A stretch of DNA of 64,000 bases, from assembly GCA_963555705.1 (NCBI GenBank), contig OY743184.1, positions 22,356,859 to 22,420,858 of the forward strand, in the 5' to 3' direction. The notes beneath the pieces are model-generated. The model did not search any database, was not told the DNA's origin, and worked only from the letters and a program-made list of their open reading frames with translations. Positions 1-11,377 of this stretch are shown one piece after another (position 1 is the stretch's first letter; each line of letters begins with the position of its first letter). Origin of the DNA: Ligustrum vulgare (taxonomy: Eukaryota; Streptophyta; Magnoliopsida; Lamiales; Oleaceae). Position numbers and translations under genes: made by a program.

Positions 1-497
1 AATTATTCGTGGAAGAATAATTTGTAAAGTATTGCCATGAGATATTGTAAATTATCCGATAGGAAATAATTTGTAACTTCTTGCCATGAGACCTTGTAAA
101 TTATTCGTAGAAGAAATAATTTGTAAAGTCTTGCCATGAGACATTGTAAATTATTTGATGAAAAATAATTTGTAACGTCTTGCCATGAGGCCTTGTAAAT
201 TATTCATGGAAGAAATAATTTGTAAAGTCTTGCCATGAGACATTGTAAATTATTTGTTGGGAAATAATTTGTAACGTCTTGTCATGAAACCTTGTAAATT
301 ATTCGTGGAAGAATAATTTGTAAAGTCTTGCCATGAGACATTGTAAATTATTTGATGGGAAATAATTTGTAACGTCTTGCCATGATACCTTGTAAATTAT
401 TCGTGGAAGAATAATTTGTAAAGTCTTGCCATAAGACACTGTAAATTATTTGATGAGAAATAATTTGTAAAGCCACGTAGAAGACCTTGTAAATTAT
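1..497. repeat. Tandem array of ~49-50 bp units, alternating as a ~98 bp dimer
   Basis: About ten units each begin AATTATTCG or AATTATTTGATG, pass through TAATTTGTAA and CTTGCCATGAGA, and end CTTGTAA or CATTGTAA. Two unit types alternate (GTAAAGTC with CATTG; GTAACGTC with CCTTG), giving a dimeric period of about 98 bp. The array starts at or before the window edge and ends near 497. It lies beyond the integrase end of the minus-strand Tat element, so it probably belongs to that element's 3' untranslated region. Tat/Ogre elements are known to carry tandem repeats there. Confidence 0.9.
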
Positions 498-907
498 TTC
501 AAGATTTTGTCTTTTGGTGCTCATTCTTTGGAAGAAGTACTTTTATTGAAGGGGGACCAAAGGATGGACCTCGTTAAAACCTTACCCAGAAAAACTTACT
601 GGGAAAAAATCTAGATAAGGAAAAAGAGTGCCCGTCCCTAATACTGAAATAAAGTAACATGGGCGTACATGCCCTACCTGAACAATGGACACGCAGGCCC
701 GACCTTAACAATCATTGATGGACGTGCAAGTCCAAAAGTAAAAAGATAAAATGGGTGCGTAGACCCGACTCTTCTACAATTAGACGACTCTGACCTTTAA
801 AGGAATCGTGATCACTTGTAGTATGGCTTCAAATCTTCCACATTCCACGGCCGAGGAAGAGGTCTTGAATCCATTGTGAGGAGGCTATATGAGCATTTTC
901 CTACTTT
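498..907 (-). other. Noncoding 3' region of the Tat element
   Basis: No ORF is supported here. The stretch lies between the integrase end and the tandem array and contains a run resembling AAAACCTTACC followed by GGGAAAAA near 575-610. It also holds repeated CGTACATGCCC / CACGCAGGCCCGACC-like phrases around 660-770. It fits the spacer between pol and the 3' LTR of Tat elements; no function is visible. Confidence 0.5.
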
Positions 908-1900
908 TCAGATGACTTCGTACGGTCCTTCCCAAATAGGCCTAAGTTTCCCTAGTTGATGACCAGCGGCCTCACTTGGACGAAGGACAAGATCTCCCAT
1001 TCTGAATTCTCTCTTCTTCACTCGGACATTGAACTTCTTGGACATGGCCTGTTGATAAGCTGCTATTCTTAATGATGCATTCTCCCTAACCTCTTCCAGA
1101 AGATCCAGACTTTCTCGCTGTCCCTCAATGTGATCGGGTACTTCTGTAGCCATAGCATGGAAGCTCGGAATTGTTACTTCTACTGGGACAGCGGCCTCCA
1201 TTCCAAAGGCCAGCATGAATGGAGTCTCCCCTGTTGCGATTTTGAATGTTGTTCGGTTGGTCCTAATTTTTTCTGGGAGGAGATTGGGCCAATCACCCTT
1301 GGCACTGTCGAGGCGAGTCCTCAAGTCTTGCAATATGAGTCTGTTCGTAACTTCAGCTAACCCATTACTCTGCGGGTGTGAAACGGAAGTCAACCTGTGT
1401 TCTATTACCAGGTTCTTGCAGAATTGCTTGAAGGCTTGGCACTCGAATTGACGCTCGTTATCTGTTATTAATGTCTTAGGAAGACTAAAATGGCAGACTA
1501 TTTATTTCCAGACAAATGTTTCCAACTTTTGTTCTGTGATTACGGCTAGCGGTTCGGCTTCCACCCTCTTAGTGAAGTATTCCACAGCAACTGCCAAGAA
1601 CTTGACCTGACCTCGAGCTATGGGGAAAGGTCCCAATATGTCGATTCCCCATTGAGCGAAAGGATATGGGCACATAATAGAGGATAGTTCTTCAGCGGGT
1701 TGATGTAAGGGGGCTGCGAATCTTTGGCATTTGTCGCAAACTTTTACATAATTGACTGTCTTTCTTCTTGGTTGGCCAATAGTACCCGTATCGTATCAAC
1801 TTCAATACTAGGGCTCTTGCTCCCTGGTGTCCCCCACATATTCCTTCATGAACCTTGGCCATAGCAAGGGCTGCTTCTATCGGGGCTAGGCATCGTAGGT
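908..1900 (-). pseudogene. Tat integrase remnant
   Basis: The best-preserved block (1393-908) has the segment leading to the catalytic glutamate (SHPQSNGLAEVTNR) and the downstream ATGETPFMLAFG and GPYEVI motifs typical of Tat integrases. Upstream pieces with H2C2-type zinc-finger similarity (HEGICGGHQG, YYWPT) occur in shifted frames between about 1900 and 1450, so the gene is broken by several frameshifts and stops. It would have joined viral-type DNA ends to the chromosome. It follows the RNase H region in the normal Tat order and is non-functional. Confidence 0.8.
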
Positions 1901-1916
1901 AAGGAAGTGTGAAGCT

Positions 1917-3744
1917 TCAACGGAACAGGGTATTCTGCAACAAGGTATACCTCGGGGCCCTTGCTTTGATTCTTCTGACCTCTGCTTTGTCATCTGGAAA
2001 CTTTCCTGATGTTAGATATTCAATTATCGGATCCATCCGACTGGGCTCTTGATCTGAAATATCCATGACCTCGGGTTGTTGTCCGATACTGGGCTCATGA
2101 AGAGTTCGTACGAACACCGTCCTCTCTAAGTGGTCTAGATTGGAACAAGTAAGTCTTGATAAAGCATTTGCCATGTGATTGGTGGACCTCGAAATTTTGT
2201 CTATGCAGCAAGACTTGAACTTTCTTTGTAAGTCCAAGGCCTTCATCCTATAAGATGACATTTTCTCATCTTTTGCTTCAAAAGTGCCTTTTACCTGTTC
2301 TACCACCAATTGTGAATCACTCAGGACCTTGACATGCTCGACCCCCAGATGCTGAGCTGCTTTAAGTCCAGCAATCACGGCCTCATACTCTGCATCATTA
2401 TTAGTTGCTGGGAAGTCAAATCTTATTACACACTGAATTTCCATTGTGACATCATCTTTCTTTAGTATGATTCCGGCCCCCGAGCCTGCGGCATTCGATG
2501 CTCCATCCACTTGCAAGGTCCATGTGTCCTCTTCCCTGTCATGACCTGTTGGGCCCCGAGGTCTTGGGGCGAGTTCGGCGACGAAGTCAGCTAAGACCTG
2601 TGCTTTGATGGAAGGTCGGGGTTTGAACTCGATGTCATACTCTTCGAGCTCAATTGACCACTTGAGTAGACGGCCAGATACATCTGGTTTCTGCAAGATT
2701 TACTTCAAAGACTGATTTGTGAGGACAGTTATGGCATGGGCTTGAAAGTATGATCTTAACTTTCTGGTTGCTGTAACCAAGGCCAGTGCGAGCTGCTCTG
2801 CTAATGTATAACGGGTTTCTGCGTCCAACATCATCTTGCTGACGTAATATACCGACTTTTGAGCCTTCTCTTCCTCTTTAACCAAAACGGCGCTTACAGC
2901 ATGACCAGACACTGCTAGATACAAGAACAGATTATCCCCTAGATTTTGGCTTTACCAATATTGGAGGAGTACCCAAATATTCTTTCAACTTCCTGAAGGA
3001 GACCTCGCACTCCTCGTCCCATCTGAAGTCTTTGTTTCCTCAAAGAGTTTTGAAGAAGGAAAAAGATTTGTCCCCTGCCCTTGACATAAATCGGCCCAAT
3101 GCTGCTACTCTCCCTGTTAGCTTCTGCACTTCCCTGATATTTCGTGGGGGTTCCATTGATGCTAGGGCCAAAATTTTATCTGGATTAACTTTGATACCTC
3201 TCTGAGTGATCATGAATCCCAAAAACTTTCCCAAGTCTATTCCGAAGGCGCACTTCGTAGGATTCAGTTTCATACGATGTTCTCTGAGTGTACAGAATAT
3301 GTCCTCAAGGTCAACAATGTGGTCTTTCTTCCTTGAGCTTTTTACGACCATGTCATCAATGTAGACTTCAATGTTCAGCCCGATATGTTTGGAGAAGACC
3401 ATGTTTACCAACCTTTGATAAGTAGCTCCAGCATTCTTCAATCCAAAAGCCATGACCTTATAGCAATATATTCCTTCATCTGCCATAAAGGAAGTCTTTT
3501 CCTGATCTTCCTGTGCCATCCGAATTTGATGATATCTCGAGAAGGTGTCTAGGAAGCTGTAAAGTTCAGAGCCTGATGTGGAATCCACCAATCTGTCGAT
3601 CCCTGGAAGAGGATAACTGTCTTTTGGACATGCTTTATTCAAGTCTGTGAAATCTATACAAACTTGCCACTTTCCATTTGGCTTCTTTACCAAGACCACA
3701 TTGGCTAGCCATTCTGGATACTTTACCTCCTTGATGAATCCTGC
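1917..3744 (-). pseudogene. Tat reverse transcriptase, RNase H and archaeal-type RNase H (3' part of pol)
   Basis: 3744-3040 encodes most of the RT, beginning inside the conserved GFIKEVKYPEW region and including the active-site VYIDDMVVKS; the first part of the RT lies beyond the solo LTR insertion at 6601-6660. 2924-2700 is the normal RNase H region, and 2696-1917 contains a second RNase H with LQVDGASN and TNNDAEYEA, the archaeal-type domain found in Tat elements. Breaks occur near 3040-2924 and 2700, so it cannot give one polyprotein. The role would have been copying element RNA into DNA in a capsid-like particle. Confidence 0.85.
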
Positions 3745-4085
3745 TGTAAGGCCGCTTTGCGTTTTTCGTGCAATTTTAAATTTCACATCATATTTATATT
3801 AATGTTATTTGAAATTTGAAAATTAATTAATTTTACGTCAATGATTTGGAATTGTTTTGCAGTGGAAGGATTTGGACGCCGTCTCGCTCAATGTGCCAAT
3901 TAGAAAATTATAAATTTGTCTACTTGCAATTTATTTGAATAATTGTTTTATTTCCAAAGCTTGCCAATTCCTAATTTTTTTGTCAAATTATTATAAGTGG
4001 TAAATTTTAGGATATTTTGTAAATTTATGATAGATGTGTACTTAATTTTGAAACTTAGGGAGATTGAGGGACTAAATTGCAAATA

Positions 4086-4290
4086 TCCTAAAGATTAAAC
4101 TTAAACCCTAACCTAACCCTCATTCTCACCCTCTCACTCTACGCTCTCTCTGGCTCTGCGCTCTCTCTGTCTCTCACGCTCGCTCTCTCTCGCGATCTCT
4201 CACTCTCACACCCGGTCTCTCTACCGCTTGTCTCACGGCCGCACACGACTCCACCCACCACGTCACCGGTCACCACCACGGTATGTCACC
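4086..4290. repeat. CT-rich low-complexity tract
   Basis: An AACCCTAACCTAACCCTC stretch is followed by about 150 bases rich in CTCTCTCT, CTCACACTC and CACGGCCGC. It resembles the pyrimidine-rich leader often found near a plant transcription start. Within the solo LTR it may mark the transcript start, but no clear TATA box was identified. Interpretation is inference. Confidence 0.4.
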
Positions 4291-5611
4291 TCCTTGCCGT
4301 CTCTCCTCTCTTTCCCAGACCGCGCGCGCACGCACGGGACAACACGCACATAGCACACACATGTATTTGTTGTATGTATATATGGAGTTGTGAGTATATA
4401 TTGATGTTTATATATGAACCTCATGTATAAATTCAGATTTTTAGGTTAGGTAGAGTAAATTTCAGATTTTTAAATTGTTAGTCAAGTGTTAAGGTTAGGT
4501 TTTTGGTTTGAAATTTTGAATTATTTTCGGATTTGGATAATGTATATGCATATATTTCAGATTTTTCGAATTTAAGAAATTAAATAACTAGTTGTGGTTA
4601 AATGTGGAATTCATGAATTGGTAGATTTTTAATTTAATATATATCTATATACACACACACATTGAATGTATGTAATTTTTGGATTTTTAAAACGATGAAG
4701 TTGTTTAATTGATTCTCTATTAGTTTAATGTTTTTTTAAATTGAAATTTTCAAATTAGAAATTCAAGTAATGATGTTGTTTTTAATACAATTTTTAGTGT
4801 ATATGTTTGACTTATAGTCACAATTTTCAGACTTTCGAAATTTATGAAAATTGTAGTTTAGTTAACTGTTCGGGTAAAGTTGAATAAATGGTGATTTTCA
4901 AAATTATGAATAGTTAAAATGCAAATTTGGATTTGTCTTTGTGAAATTTAATTTTTGATAAATGTTCTATAGCTTTGACCTTTGTGTAAATTGATAAGTT
5001 AGATTTCAATTATTGTTATTGAAGTTAATCTCTTATTCTGAATGTAGTATGATTTGTATTTGACATGGCTTAAGATTCCATTTGGTTTGAATTGTAAATC
5101 ACCTGAGAGGCTCAACCTCATTTAGGAGTTTCAAATGTAATTTTGAACTAAAATTTTATTTCACTTAATGAATGGGTACAACTAGGATTTTTGGTACATT
5201 GACGTCACGGGCAGCCGATGCTCCTCCACTTGCAAATTCAGATAACGGTAAATACTAAGGACGTCATGTAAGTAAACTTCCCCATATTTTCATCAAAGTT
5301 GAATGTAAATGTGAAAGTTATGTGTAAATGAATGTCTTGCAACTTACTTGCTTTGATGAATTTCATTTACTTTGTGAAAGTATATGTTATTATGAAGAAT
5401 GTTCAAGCATGCACATTATCATGTCATTGCATCATCAAGCATGTATTGGCATCGAAATTGGGAAGTGAAATGTTTTTAAATGAAAGAAATGTGTCAAGGT
5501 GCAAGTTTGTTCAAAAGTTATGTATCCCAAGTTTTTAAAGAAAGAATGGGTGTACTTCTACTTCATGAAAGTTGCGAGTGGGAAATGGGGCGCGAGGGAC
5601 CGGCGTACCCG

Positions 5612-5730
5612 AATTAAGTCGCTTTGCGACGGAATGTTCAACCGTTTACGGTGGACTGTTAAACCGCTTTGCGGTGGGAAAGTGAATGTTAAACCGCTTT
5701 GCGGTGGAAATGTGAATGTTAATCTGGTTC
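5612..5730. repeat. Short tandem repeat with four small hairpins in the solo LTR
   Basis: Three to four imperfect units of about 28-30 bp, based on GAATGTTAAACCGCTTTGCG, each contain a short inverted repeat. The hairpins are GTCGC-TTT-GCGAC (5618-5630), ACCGT-TT-ACGGT (5641-5652), and ACCGC-TTT-GCGGT twice (5663-5675 and 5693-5705). Both arms change together between units. No coding role is visible. Confidence 0.75.
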
Positions 5731-6600
5731 CAAATAAGAAATTGCCCACTGTTATCTGATTGACTAGAAGATACACCAAGTGAGCTCACGATGGAAATGA
5801 AGTGAAAGTTTTGAAATGAAGTGAAAGTTTGAAATGTTTGAAAGTTTTGGAAAGTAAAGTAAATGGGGATACATATATGAAATTTTTAAAGCATTCATGT
5901 CATAGGCATGCATTTCATGCATAAAGTTTACTTACTGAGCTTTAGCTCACCCCAATCCCTCCCCAATGTTTCAGGTGATGAAAGTTAGGTGATCCGAGGA
6001 GAGCACTTGGTGACAGACTCAGGCAGTACCCGAAATTTGTTATTTTCTTCAAAGTTAATTAAGGAATTTTCATAAGTTTTCATTGGGTATTCTTTAATCT
6101 TTCATTCTTTAAATGGTTTTGGTTGGAATTAGTTTAAATAAAGTTTGAATAGGAAATTTCATAAATGTTTCTTTGGTTATTTTTGTTGGTTCATTCCTTT
6201 AATTGTTTATTGAATTTAATTTTGATGAGTTATTTATCTCTTTAGTAGTTTATCAATCCTCCATTTAGTTAAATGGAGTTCATGGTTTAAATTTATTTAT
6301 GATGAGGAGTTTGGGGATTGAATTTGAAATAGTATGGTGATGTTGGAGTTTGAAGTAGAATTGGGGTTGTATGTTGAATATTGGATTTTTTGTTTGAGTT
6401 GAGTTTTATGTTGTAAAATGGTTTTGATGTCTCTCTACAGGTTGGTTAAGTCCAATTTATAGAGGAGATTCTGGCGAAATTTTTGTAAAATTTCATAATA
6501 GAAAATGAAAATGTTGAGGTTTTAAATGATTTCTTTTCCGCCTTTAAGTAAAGTAAAGTTAACACGCCTAGGTTTAAGATTTTGAACTTGGGGTGTTACA

Positions 6601-8933
6601 CCTGCTTTCAAAATTTTATCTGCTTCCTCTTTTATTATCTGCCTTATTTCTGTAGCAAACTTTCTTCTTCAATGTTTTACGGGCTTCTTGTCGGGCATGA
6701 CGTTAAGCCTGTGTTCAACGAGTGCGGGATCGATCCCGGGCATATCTTCAACACTCCATGCGAATATGTCGATATTTTTCCTTAAACACTGCGATAACTC
6801 CTCCTTCATTAGTTTGGGGAGTTCTTTCCCAATTGTAAAGCTTTTTCCTTCTGAGATTCGAACTTCCTCTAATTCCTCTACTGGCGACATTCTTTCTTCT
6901 AGAGGAAGTTCAATTGACATTAGATCTGTCTTACCCTTCCCAATACAGCTAATGTAGCAACTCCGGGCTACTGATTGATTTTCCTGTACTGTGGCTATTC
7001 CCGCGGAAGTCGAGAACTTGATTGCTAGATGATATGTTGATACTATAGCTCTTAAGCTGTTTAGGAATGGTTTTCCCAAGATAGCATTGTAGGCCATAGG
7101 GGTCTTGACGACCTGAAACGGAGTCATCTTTGTTACTTGTTTTTCCTCTGATCCTAGTGAAGTAGGAAGGTCAATTAGGCCTTCGGGTTTCACTGTTCCT
7201 CCACCAAAGCCAGTTAGCGAAGTAATGACCTGTCGAAACCGATCTCTGGGGAGTTGCATCTTGTTGAAGGCTTCCAAGGAAAGGACATTGGCTGCGCTTC
7301 CATTGTCGACTAGTACCCTTCTTACATCAAAATTTGCGATTGTGGTATTGATGACAACGTCGTCATCATGAGGATATGAAATTCCTTCCATATCGGCGTT
7401 ATTGAAGCTGATGCTATTTGAAATCTCATGGTCATGATGTCCTAACCTTTCTTGCTGATCACCTAATGCCCGGGAATAATTCTTGCGTGCATTATTTGAA
7501 TCACCTCCAGATGTTATTCCTCCAATAATAAAGTTTATGGTGCCAGCGGATCTGTTTTTCTCTTCCCCTTTTCCATGCTCTTTATCATCTTTCTTTATGT
7601 AGTACCCCAGGAAGCCCCTTTTTATGAGGGCTTCTATCTCATGTTTTAATGTTCTACACTCATCTGTGGTATGGTCCGGGCTCTTGTGAAAGTCACAATA
7701 CTTATGTCGATTTTTTTCGTCAATTTTCCCCTTGATAGGCTTGGGCAAACGCAAATCTTCACGCCCCTTGATTTCCATGAGAATGTGGGATCGAGGTGCA
7801 TTTAGCGGAGTTAAACTCTGGTGCCCATTGTTATTCCCCTTCGAGTTAGGTCGGGAAGAGTTCTTTTCATCCTCTTGCCTTGACCTCTTATTCCCCTGCC
7901 TTGCGGATTGTGAAGACTGCCCTACTGTTCCATGCACTTGGTCCTGTGCCCGAACTGACAACAGTGTTTCATCCATATTTATGTACTTCTCAGCTCTTCT
8001 GAGAAGTTCCGTTACATTCAAGGGTGGATTCTTGGACAAGGACATTCTGAATTTCGGGCCTCGAATAGCCAAGGTCAGGGCCGAGATGGCTAATGAGATG
8101 TGAAGATCTAGAATCTGAAGTCTTTCAGCGTTAAAACGAGTCATGAACTCTCACAGTGTTTCATTTGCTCCTTGTCTTAACTGCATGAGAGAAGCGACGA
8201 TTTTCTTAATCCTTTTGCTACTTGTAAAGAAAGCTGTAAATTTCTCAGTAAGATTGGTGAAGGAAGAGATTGACCTTGGAGGTATTGTAGAAAAGTAGTC
8301 TCAAGCTGAATTTGTTAAGGTTTGCGGGAAGGCCTTGCACAGAATCTGATTGGGAGCATTCTGCATGTCCATGACATCAGTGTAGGTATTCAAGTGGTTG
8401 TTATGATCTGTTGTTCCATCGTATTCCTTTATCCGAGGATATTTAAATCTTTCCGGTAAGGGGAATGATGTTATTTCAGGAGCAAAGGGGGTTCTTCTTA
8501 CGAATGACGTCCGACCCTGTGTGTTCTACCATATTCCATCAGCAATTCCTTCATGTATGATTCTTCAGAGCTCTTGCTGTGTTAAGTTGGCAGATCCCTC
8601 CATCATGGGACGGGCACCCCTAATTCCCGGGGAGTTGTCAGCCATAAGATTAGCTGGTCGGGGATCTTCCCTGGTAATCGTGCCTGGTGTGCTCGGATCA
8701 AGTTGTGCTTAATGATTGTTCTGTTGTTGAAGGGCTTGACGAAGTTCGCAGAGCTGCTGTTGAAGTTCGTTGAAATCTTCCTGACTAATAGGTTCATTGT
8801 CTGGAGTGGTCTCTGGGTTTTGTTCTTCCCCAACATCTTCAAGAGGCAGATGATTTTCTTCTTTAGTCGAAGTACTGGCTGGAAGGGGCTGACCAGTGGA
8901 CGCGGAGGGGCGAACTTGACGTCTATTAACCAT
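6601..8933 (-). pseudogene. Tat gag-protease and start of reverse transcriptase
   Basis: The likely start is the ATG at 8933, just downstream of the primer-binding region. The capsid-like part runs to about 7900 with several stops (one near 8709, others between 8600 and 8150). A C2H2-like cysteine/histidine cluster (KYCDFHKSPDHTTDECR) near 7700 replaces a classical zinc knuckle, as is usual in Tat. The aspartic protease motif VDNGSAANVL lies near 7300. The linker DIFAWSVEDMPGIDP before the RT is also present. The frame 8144-6669 is open for 491 codons, then a TGA precedes RRKFATEIRQ, the RT continuation up to the solo LTR. It is not translatable as a whole. Confidence 0.85.
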
Positions 8934-8949
8934 GGCTGATTGTATCTTT

Positions 8950-8967
8950 TCCTACAGACGTCGCCAA
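8950..8967 (-). other. Putative primer-binding region of the Tat element
   Basis: Read on the minus strand, TTGGCGACGTCTGTAGGA lies just inside the LTR end and a few bases upstream of the gag start. It matches the position and style of the TTTTGGCGCCGTCTGTGGG sites of the Tat units at 38.26 and 41.65 kb. The tRNA used cannot be fixed from sequence by eye. Confidence 0.55.
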
Positions 8968-8971
8968 TTGA

Positions 8972-9241
8972 TGCTGTAAAAAATCCTAACCTTGACGTGG
9001 CAAGATCTGATGATACTTGGTTGCTGGAAAAGACCAATGAATTCTCCTTGGTTGACCTGCAAAAAAGGCGAGGAGGACTCTCCCCGTCGCTCCTCCGGTG
9101 TGAGAATTAGTTTTCTGGAGAAAATTAGAGAGAGAGTATTTAACTGGAAAACGTAGAGAATAATAAATGAATAATATGTGACCAAAGAGACTGTATTTAT
9201 AGGGCTTAAGAGCCTATAACCTATTTTGGTTAAGGAAGGAG
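8972..9241 (-). mobile_element. Tat 5' LTR, proximal part (split by the chromovirus)
   Basis: The LTR begins near TGCTGTAAAAAATCC beside the primer-binding region and continues to the target duplication AGGAG at 9237-9241. It resumes after 15961. The boundary with the rest of the element is inferred from the primer site because the partner LTR is outside the window. Confidence 0.6.
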
Positions 9242-9983
9242 TGATGCGAACCCCTTTGGTGTTTGAACCAAAAATTCCCACAACAATTTTGTATCAACCC
9301 AAGAAAGCTAAAAAAGGTAATAAATGAAGAATCTTGACCCAAGTTTAACCCAACCAAAATTCTAAGGAAAGTTAACCCTAGCCCAATGGAGAGATTAAGA
9401 CAAATACCAAGATTTGTGGAATAAACAACAACAACCAATACACAAGATAAACTCTCAATATACAAGTTGAAGTAATATTCCAAGAAAAGTTACAAGTGAA
9501 GAAATTATTTACCTCTCTTAAATGCTCTCAATGGAGTCTTCAATGTCCAAAAAACTAACTAGGGTTTTGAAGGCTTTACAATAGATATACAAAGTGAAAG
9601 AAAAGAATTTTGCAAAACTGCACAAAAAACCCCGCATTTACATTCGGGAAACTTTCGGTCGAACAACAGGTCGACCGAAATAGCACTTTCGATCGTACAA
9701 AGCTCATCCGAACCCTCCTGAGGCTTGCTCCAAAAATCCCTGCAGAGTTTCGATCGATCGGAGTGATTTTCGGTCGACCGAAATGTCCTGAGCATCCAAG
9801 AATAGGCAATTGGCCTCCATCTTGTTTTCTTCCATGTGGACTTGATTTCGAAGCTTGAAAATGAGTCATGCCATCGACTCTTGGACCTCTTTAGCCTTGG
9901 ATCTTGTCATAGGCCCCACCGGTATTGTTATCGAGGGTTGACTTGTTTGACTTTAACTCAGTTGACTCCTTTGATTCTCATCA
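9242..9983 (-). mobile_element. 3' LTR of the chromovirus
   Basis: It runs TGATGCGAAC...TCTCATCA and is nearly identical to the other LTR over most of its length, but lacks about 33 bp present there. The missing piece falls in a stretch dense in TTTCGGTCGAC / GTCGACCGAAA motifs (9650-9790). The integrase ORF ends 31 bp inside this LTR. Confidence 0.92.
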
Positions 9984-11347
9984 TCCCCTCCCTCTTGAAA
10001 ATGATTCGACCTCAAATCTTCACCTGCATCAAAAGGGGATAAGTCAGAGACATTAAAAGAAGCCGATACATTGTATTCACCAGGGAGGTCAAGCTTGTAG
10101 GCATTGTCATTGATCTTCTCGAGGACTTGGAAGGGGCCATCACCAGGTGATTGTAGTTTTGATTTTCTTTGAGTCGGGAACCACTCCTTCCTCAAATGCA
10201 ACCATACCCAATCACCGACCTCAAATTTCATTCGTTTTCTACCTTTATTGGCACTGGAGGCATATTGTTCATTCTTCTTCTCAATTTGGAGTTTGACTTT
10301 CTCGTGGAGAGATTTTACCAACTCCGCCTTTCTCTTCCCATCTAAACTACCTCTTTCATCAATAGGTAACGGAATCAAATCCAAATGAGTTAGAGGGTTA
10401 AAACCATAAACAATCTCGAATGGAGAAAAAGAAGTAGTAGAATGAACACTTCGATTATATGCAAATTCAACAAAAGGTAAACACTCTTCCCAATTCTTTA
10501 GGTTGCCCTTAAGGACGGTGCGAAGAAGTTGTGTTAAAGTTCTATTAACCACCTCAGTTTGGCCATCAGTTTGGGGATGACAAGTTGTTGAAAACAAAAG
10601 TTTAGTTTCCAATTTCCCCCACAAGACCTTCCAAAAGTGCCTAAGGAATTTAACGTCCCTATCCGACATAATGCTCCTAGGAACCCCATGGAGTCGCACT
10701 ATTTCCCTAAAGAATAGGTCGGGTATATGAATGGCATCATCGGTTTTATGACAAGCAAGAAAATGCGCCATTTTACTAAACCTATCTACAACCACGAAGA
10801 TGGAATCACTACCTTTTTTTGACCTTGGCAATCCTAAAATGAAGTCCATAGAAATTTCCGTCCAAGGTTCACTAGGGACAGGTAGGGGTGTATATAATCC
10901 ATGTGGTTCTACCTTGGACTTGGCCTTTCTACAAGTTATGCACCTAGAACAAATTCTCCCAATGTCTCTACTCATTTTAGGCCAAAAGAAATGTTCTTGT
11001 AAGATTTCCAAGGTTCTCCTTACCCCAAAGTGACCCATTAATCCCCCGCCATGGTTTTCCCTTACCATCAACTCCCTCAATGAGCAATTTGGCACACAAA
11101 GTTTACCTTCTCGAAACAAAAACCCCTCATGCCTATAATACTTACCAAATCCAACCCTCTCACATGATATAAATATACTAGTAAAATCCGCATCATGCGC
11201 ATATAAGTCATTAATGCTCTCAAAACCCAACAATTTAGCACTCAAGGTAGTAATTAGAGCATACCTTCGAGAAAGGGCGTCGGCTACCACATTCTCCTTG
11301 CCTTGTTTGTATTTGATGACATAGGGAAAAGTTTCCACGTACTCCAC
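9953..11347 (-). CDS. Chromovirus integrase with C-terminal GPF-type domain
   Basis: A 464-codon open frame, the best preserved in the window apart from the host gene. Residues 1-30 are the end of RNase H ([15 protein letters not shown]). An HHCC zinc finger follows at about 95-150 ([11 protein letters not shown]...[11 protein letters not shown]). The catalytic core shows Asp in SMDFILGL, Asp in MSDRDVKF and Glu in [15 protein letters not shown]-like module ([20 protein letters not shown]) lies near 400. An in-frame stop at 11378-11380 separates it from the upstream RNase H, so it could only be made by readthrough or as a fragment. It would insert element DNA; CRM relatives target centromeric chromatin, but no clear targeting motif is asserted here. 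Confidence 0.85.
   Translation of the reverse strand: MEYVETFPYVIKYKQGKENVVADALSRRYALITTLSAKLLGFESINDLYAHDADFTSIFISCERVGFGKYYRHEGFLFREGKLCVPNCSLRELMVRENHGGGLMGHFGVRRTLEILQEHFFWPKMSRDIGRICSRCITCRKAKSKVEPHGLYTPLPVPSEPWTEISMDFILGLPRSKKGSDSIFVVVDRFSKMAHFLACHKTDDAIHIPDLFFREIVRLHGVPRSIMSDRDVKFLRHFWKVLWGKLETKLLFSTTCHPQTDGQTEVVNRTLTQLLRTVLKGNLKNWEECLPFVEFAYNRSVHSTTSFSPFEIVYGFNPLTHLDLIPLPIDERGSLDGKRKAELVKSLHEKVKLQIEKKNEQYASSANKGRKRMKFEVGDWVWLHLRKEWFPTQRKSKLQSPGDGPFQVLEKINDNAYKLDLPGEYNVSASFNVSDLSPFDAGEDLRSNHFQEGGDDENQRSQLS
9984..9996 (-). other. Polypurine tract of the chromovirus
   Basis: On the minus strand AAGAGGGAGGGGA abuts the TGATGA start of the 3' LTR, the expected site for plus-strand DNA priming. 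Confidence 0.8.
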
Positions 11348-11377
11348 CCATTTGGCATGCCTCTTGCTCAGTTTCCC

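Larger units (their letters stand above)
3745..6600. mobile_element. 2.86-kb solo LTR with 5-bp target duplication, inserted in the Tat RT
   Basis: The insert begins TGTAAGGCCGC and ends GGGGTGTTACA, giving TG...CA termini with a TGTAA/TTACA inverted repeat. It is flanked by CCTGC at 3740-3744 and again at 6601-6605. Removing it restores the RT reading across the junction. No second copy of the terminal sequence and no gag or pol is seen inside, so a solo LTR left by LTR-LTR recombination is the simplest reading. Its length fits long-LTR gypsy families such as Tekay or Tat types, but family and orientation are not established. Short ORFs inside are not convincing genes. Confidence 0.85.

Noticed and set aside
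1..497. Regular ~50-bp repeats that could be read as a CRISPR-like array
   Set aside because: The whole unit repeats with no unique spacers, and the context is a plant retrotransposon.
5332..5779. Small ORFs within the 2.86-kb solo LTR
   Set aside because: They are short and overlap the hairpin repeats in both strands, with no recognisable domain.
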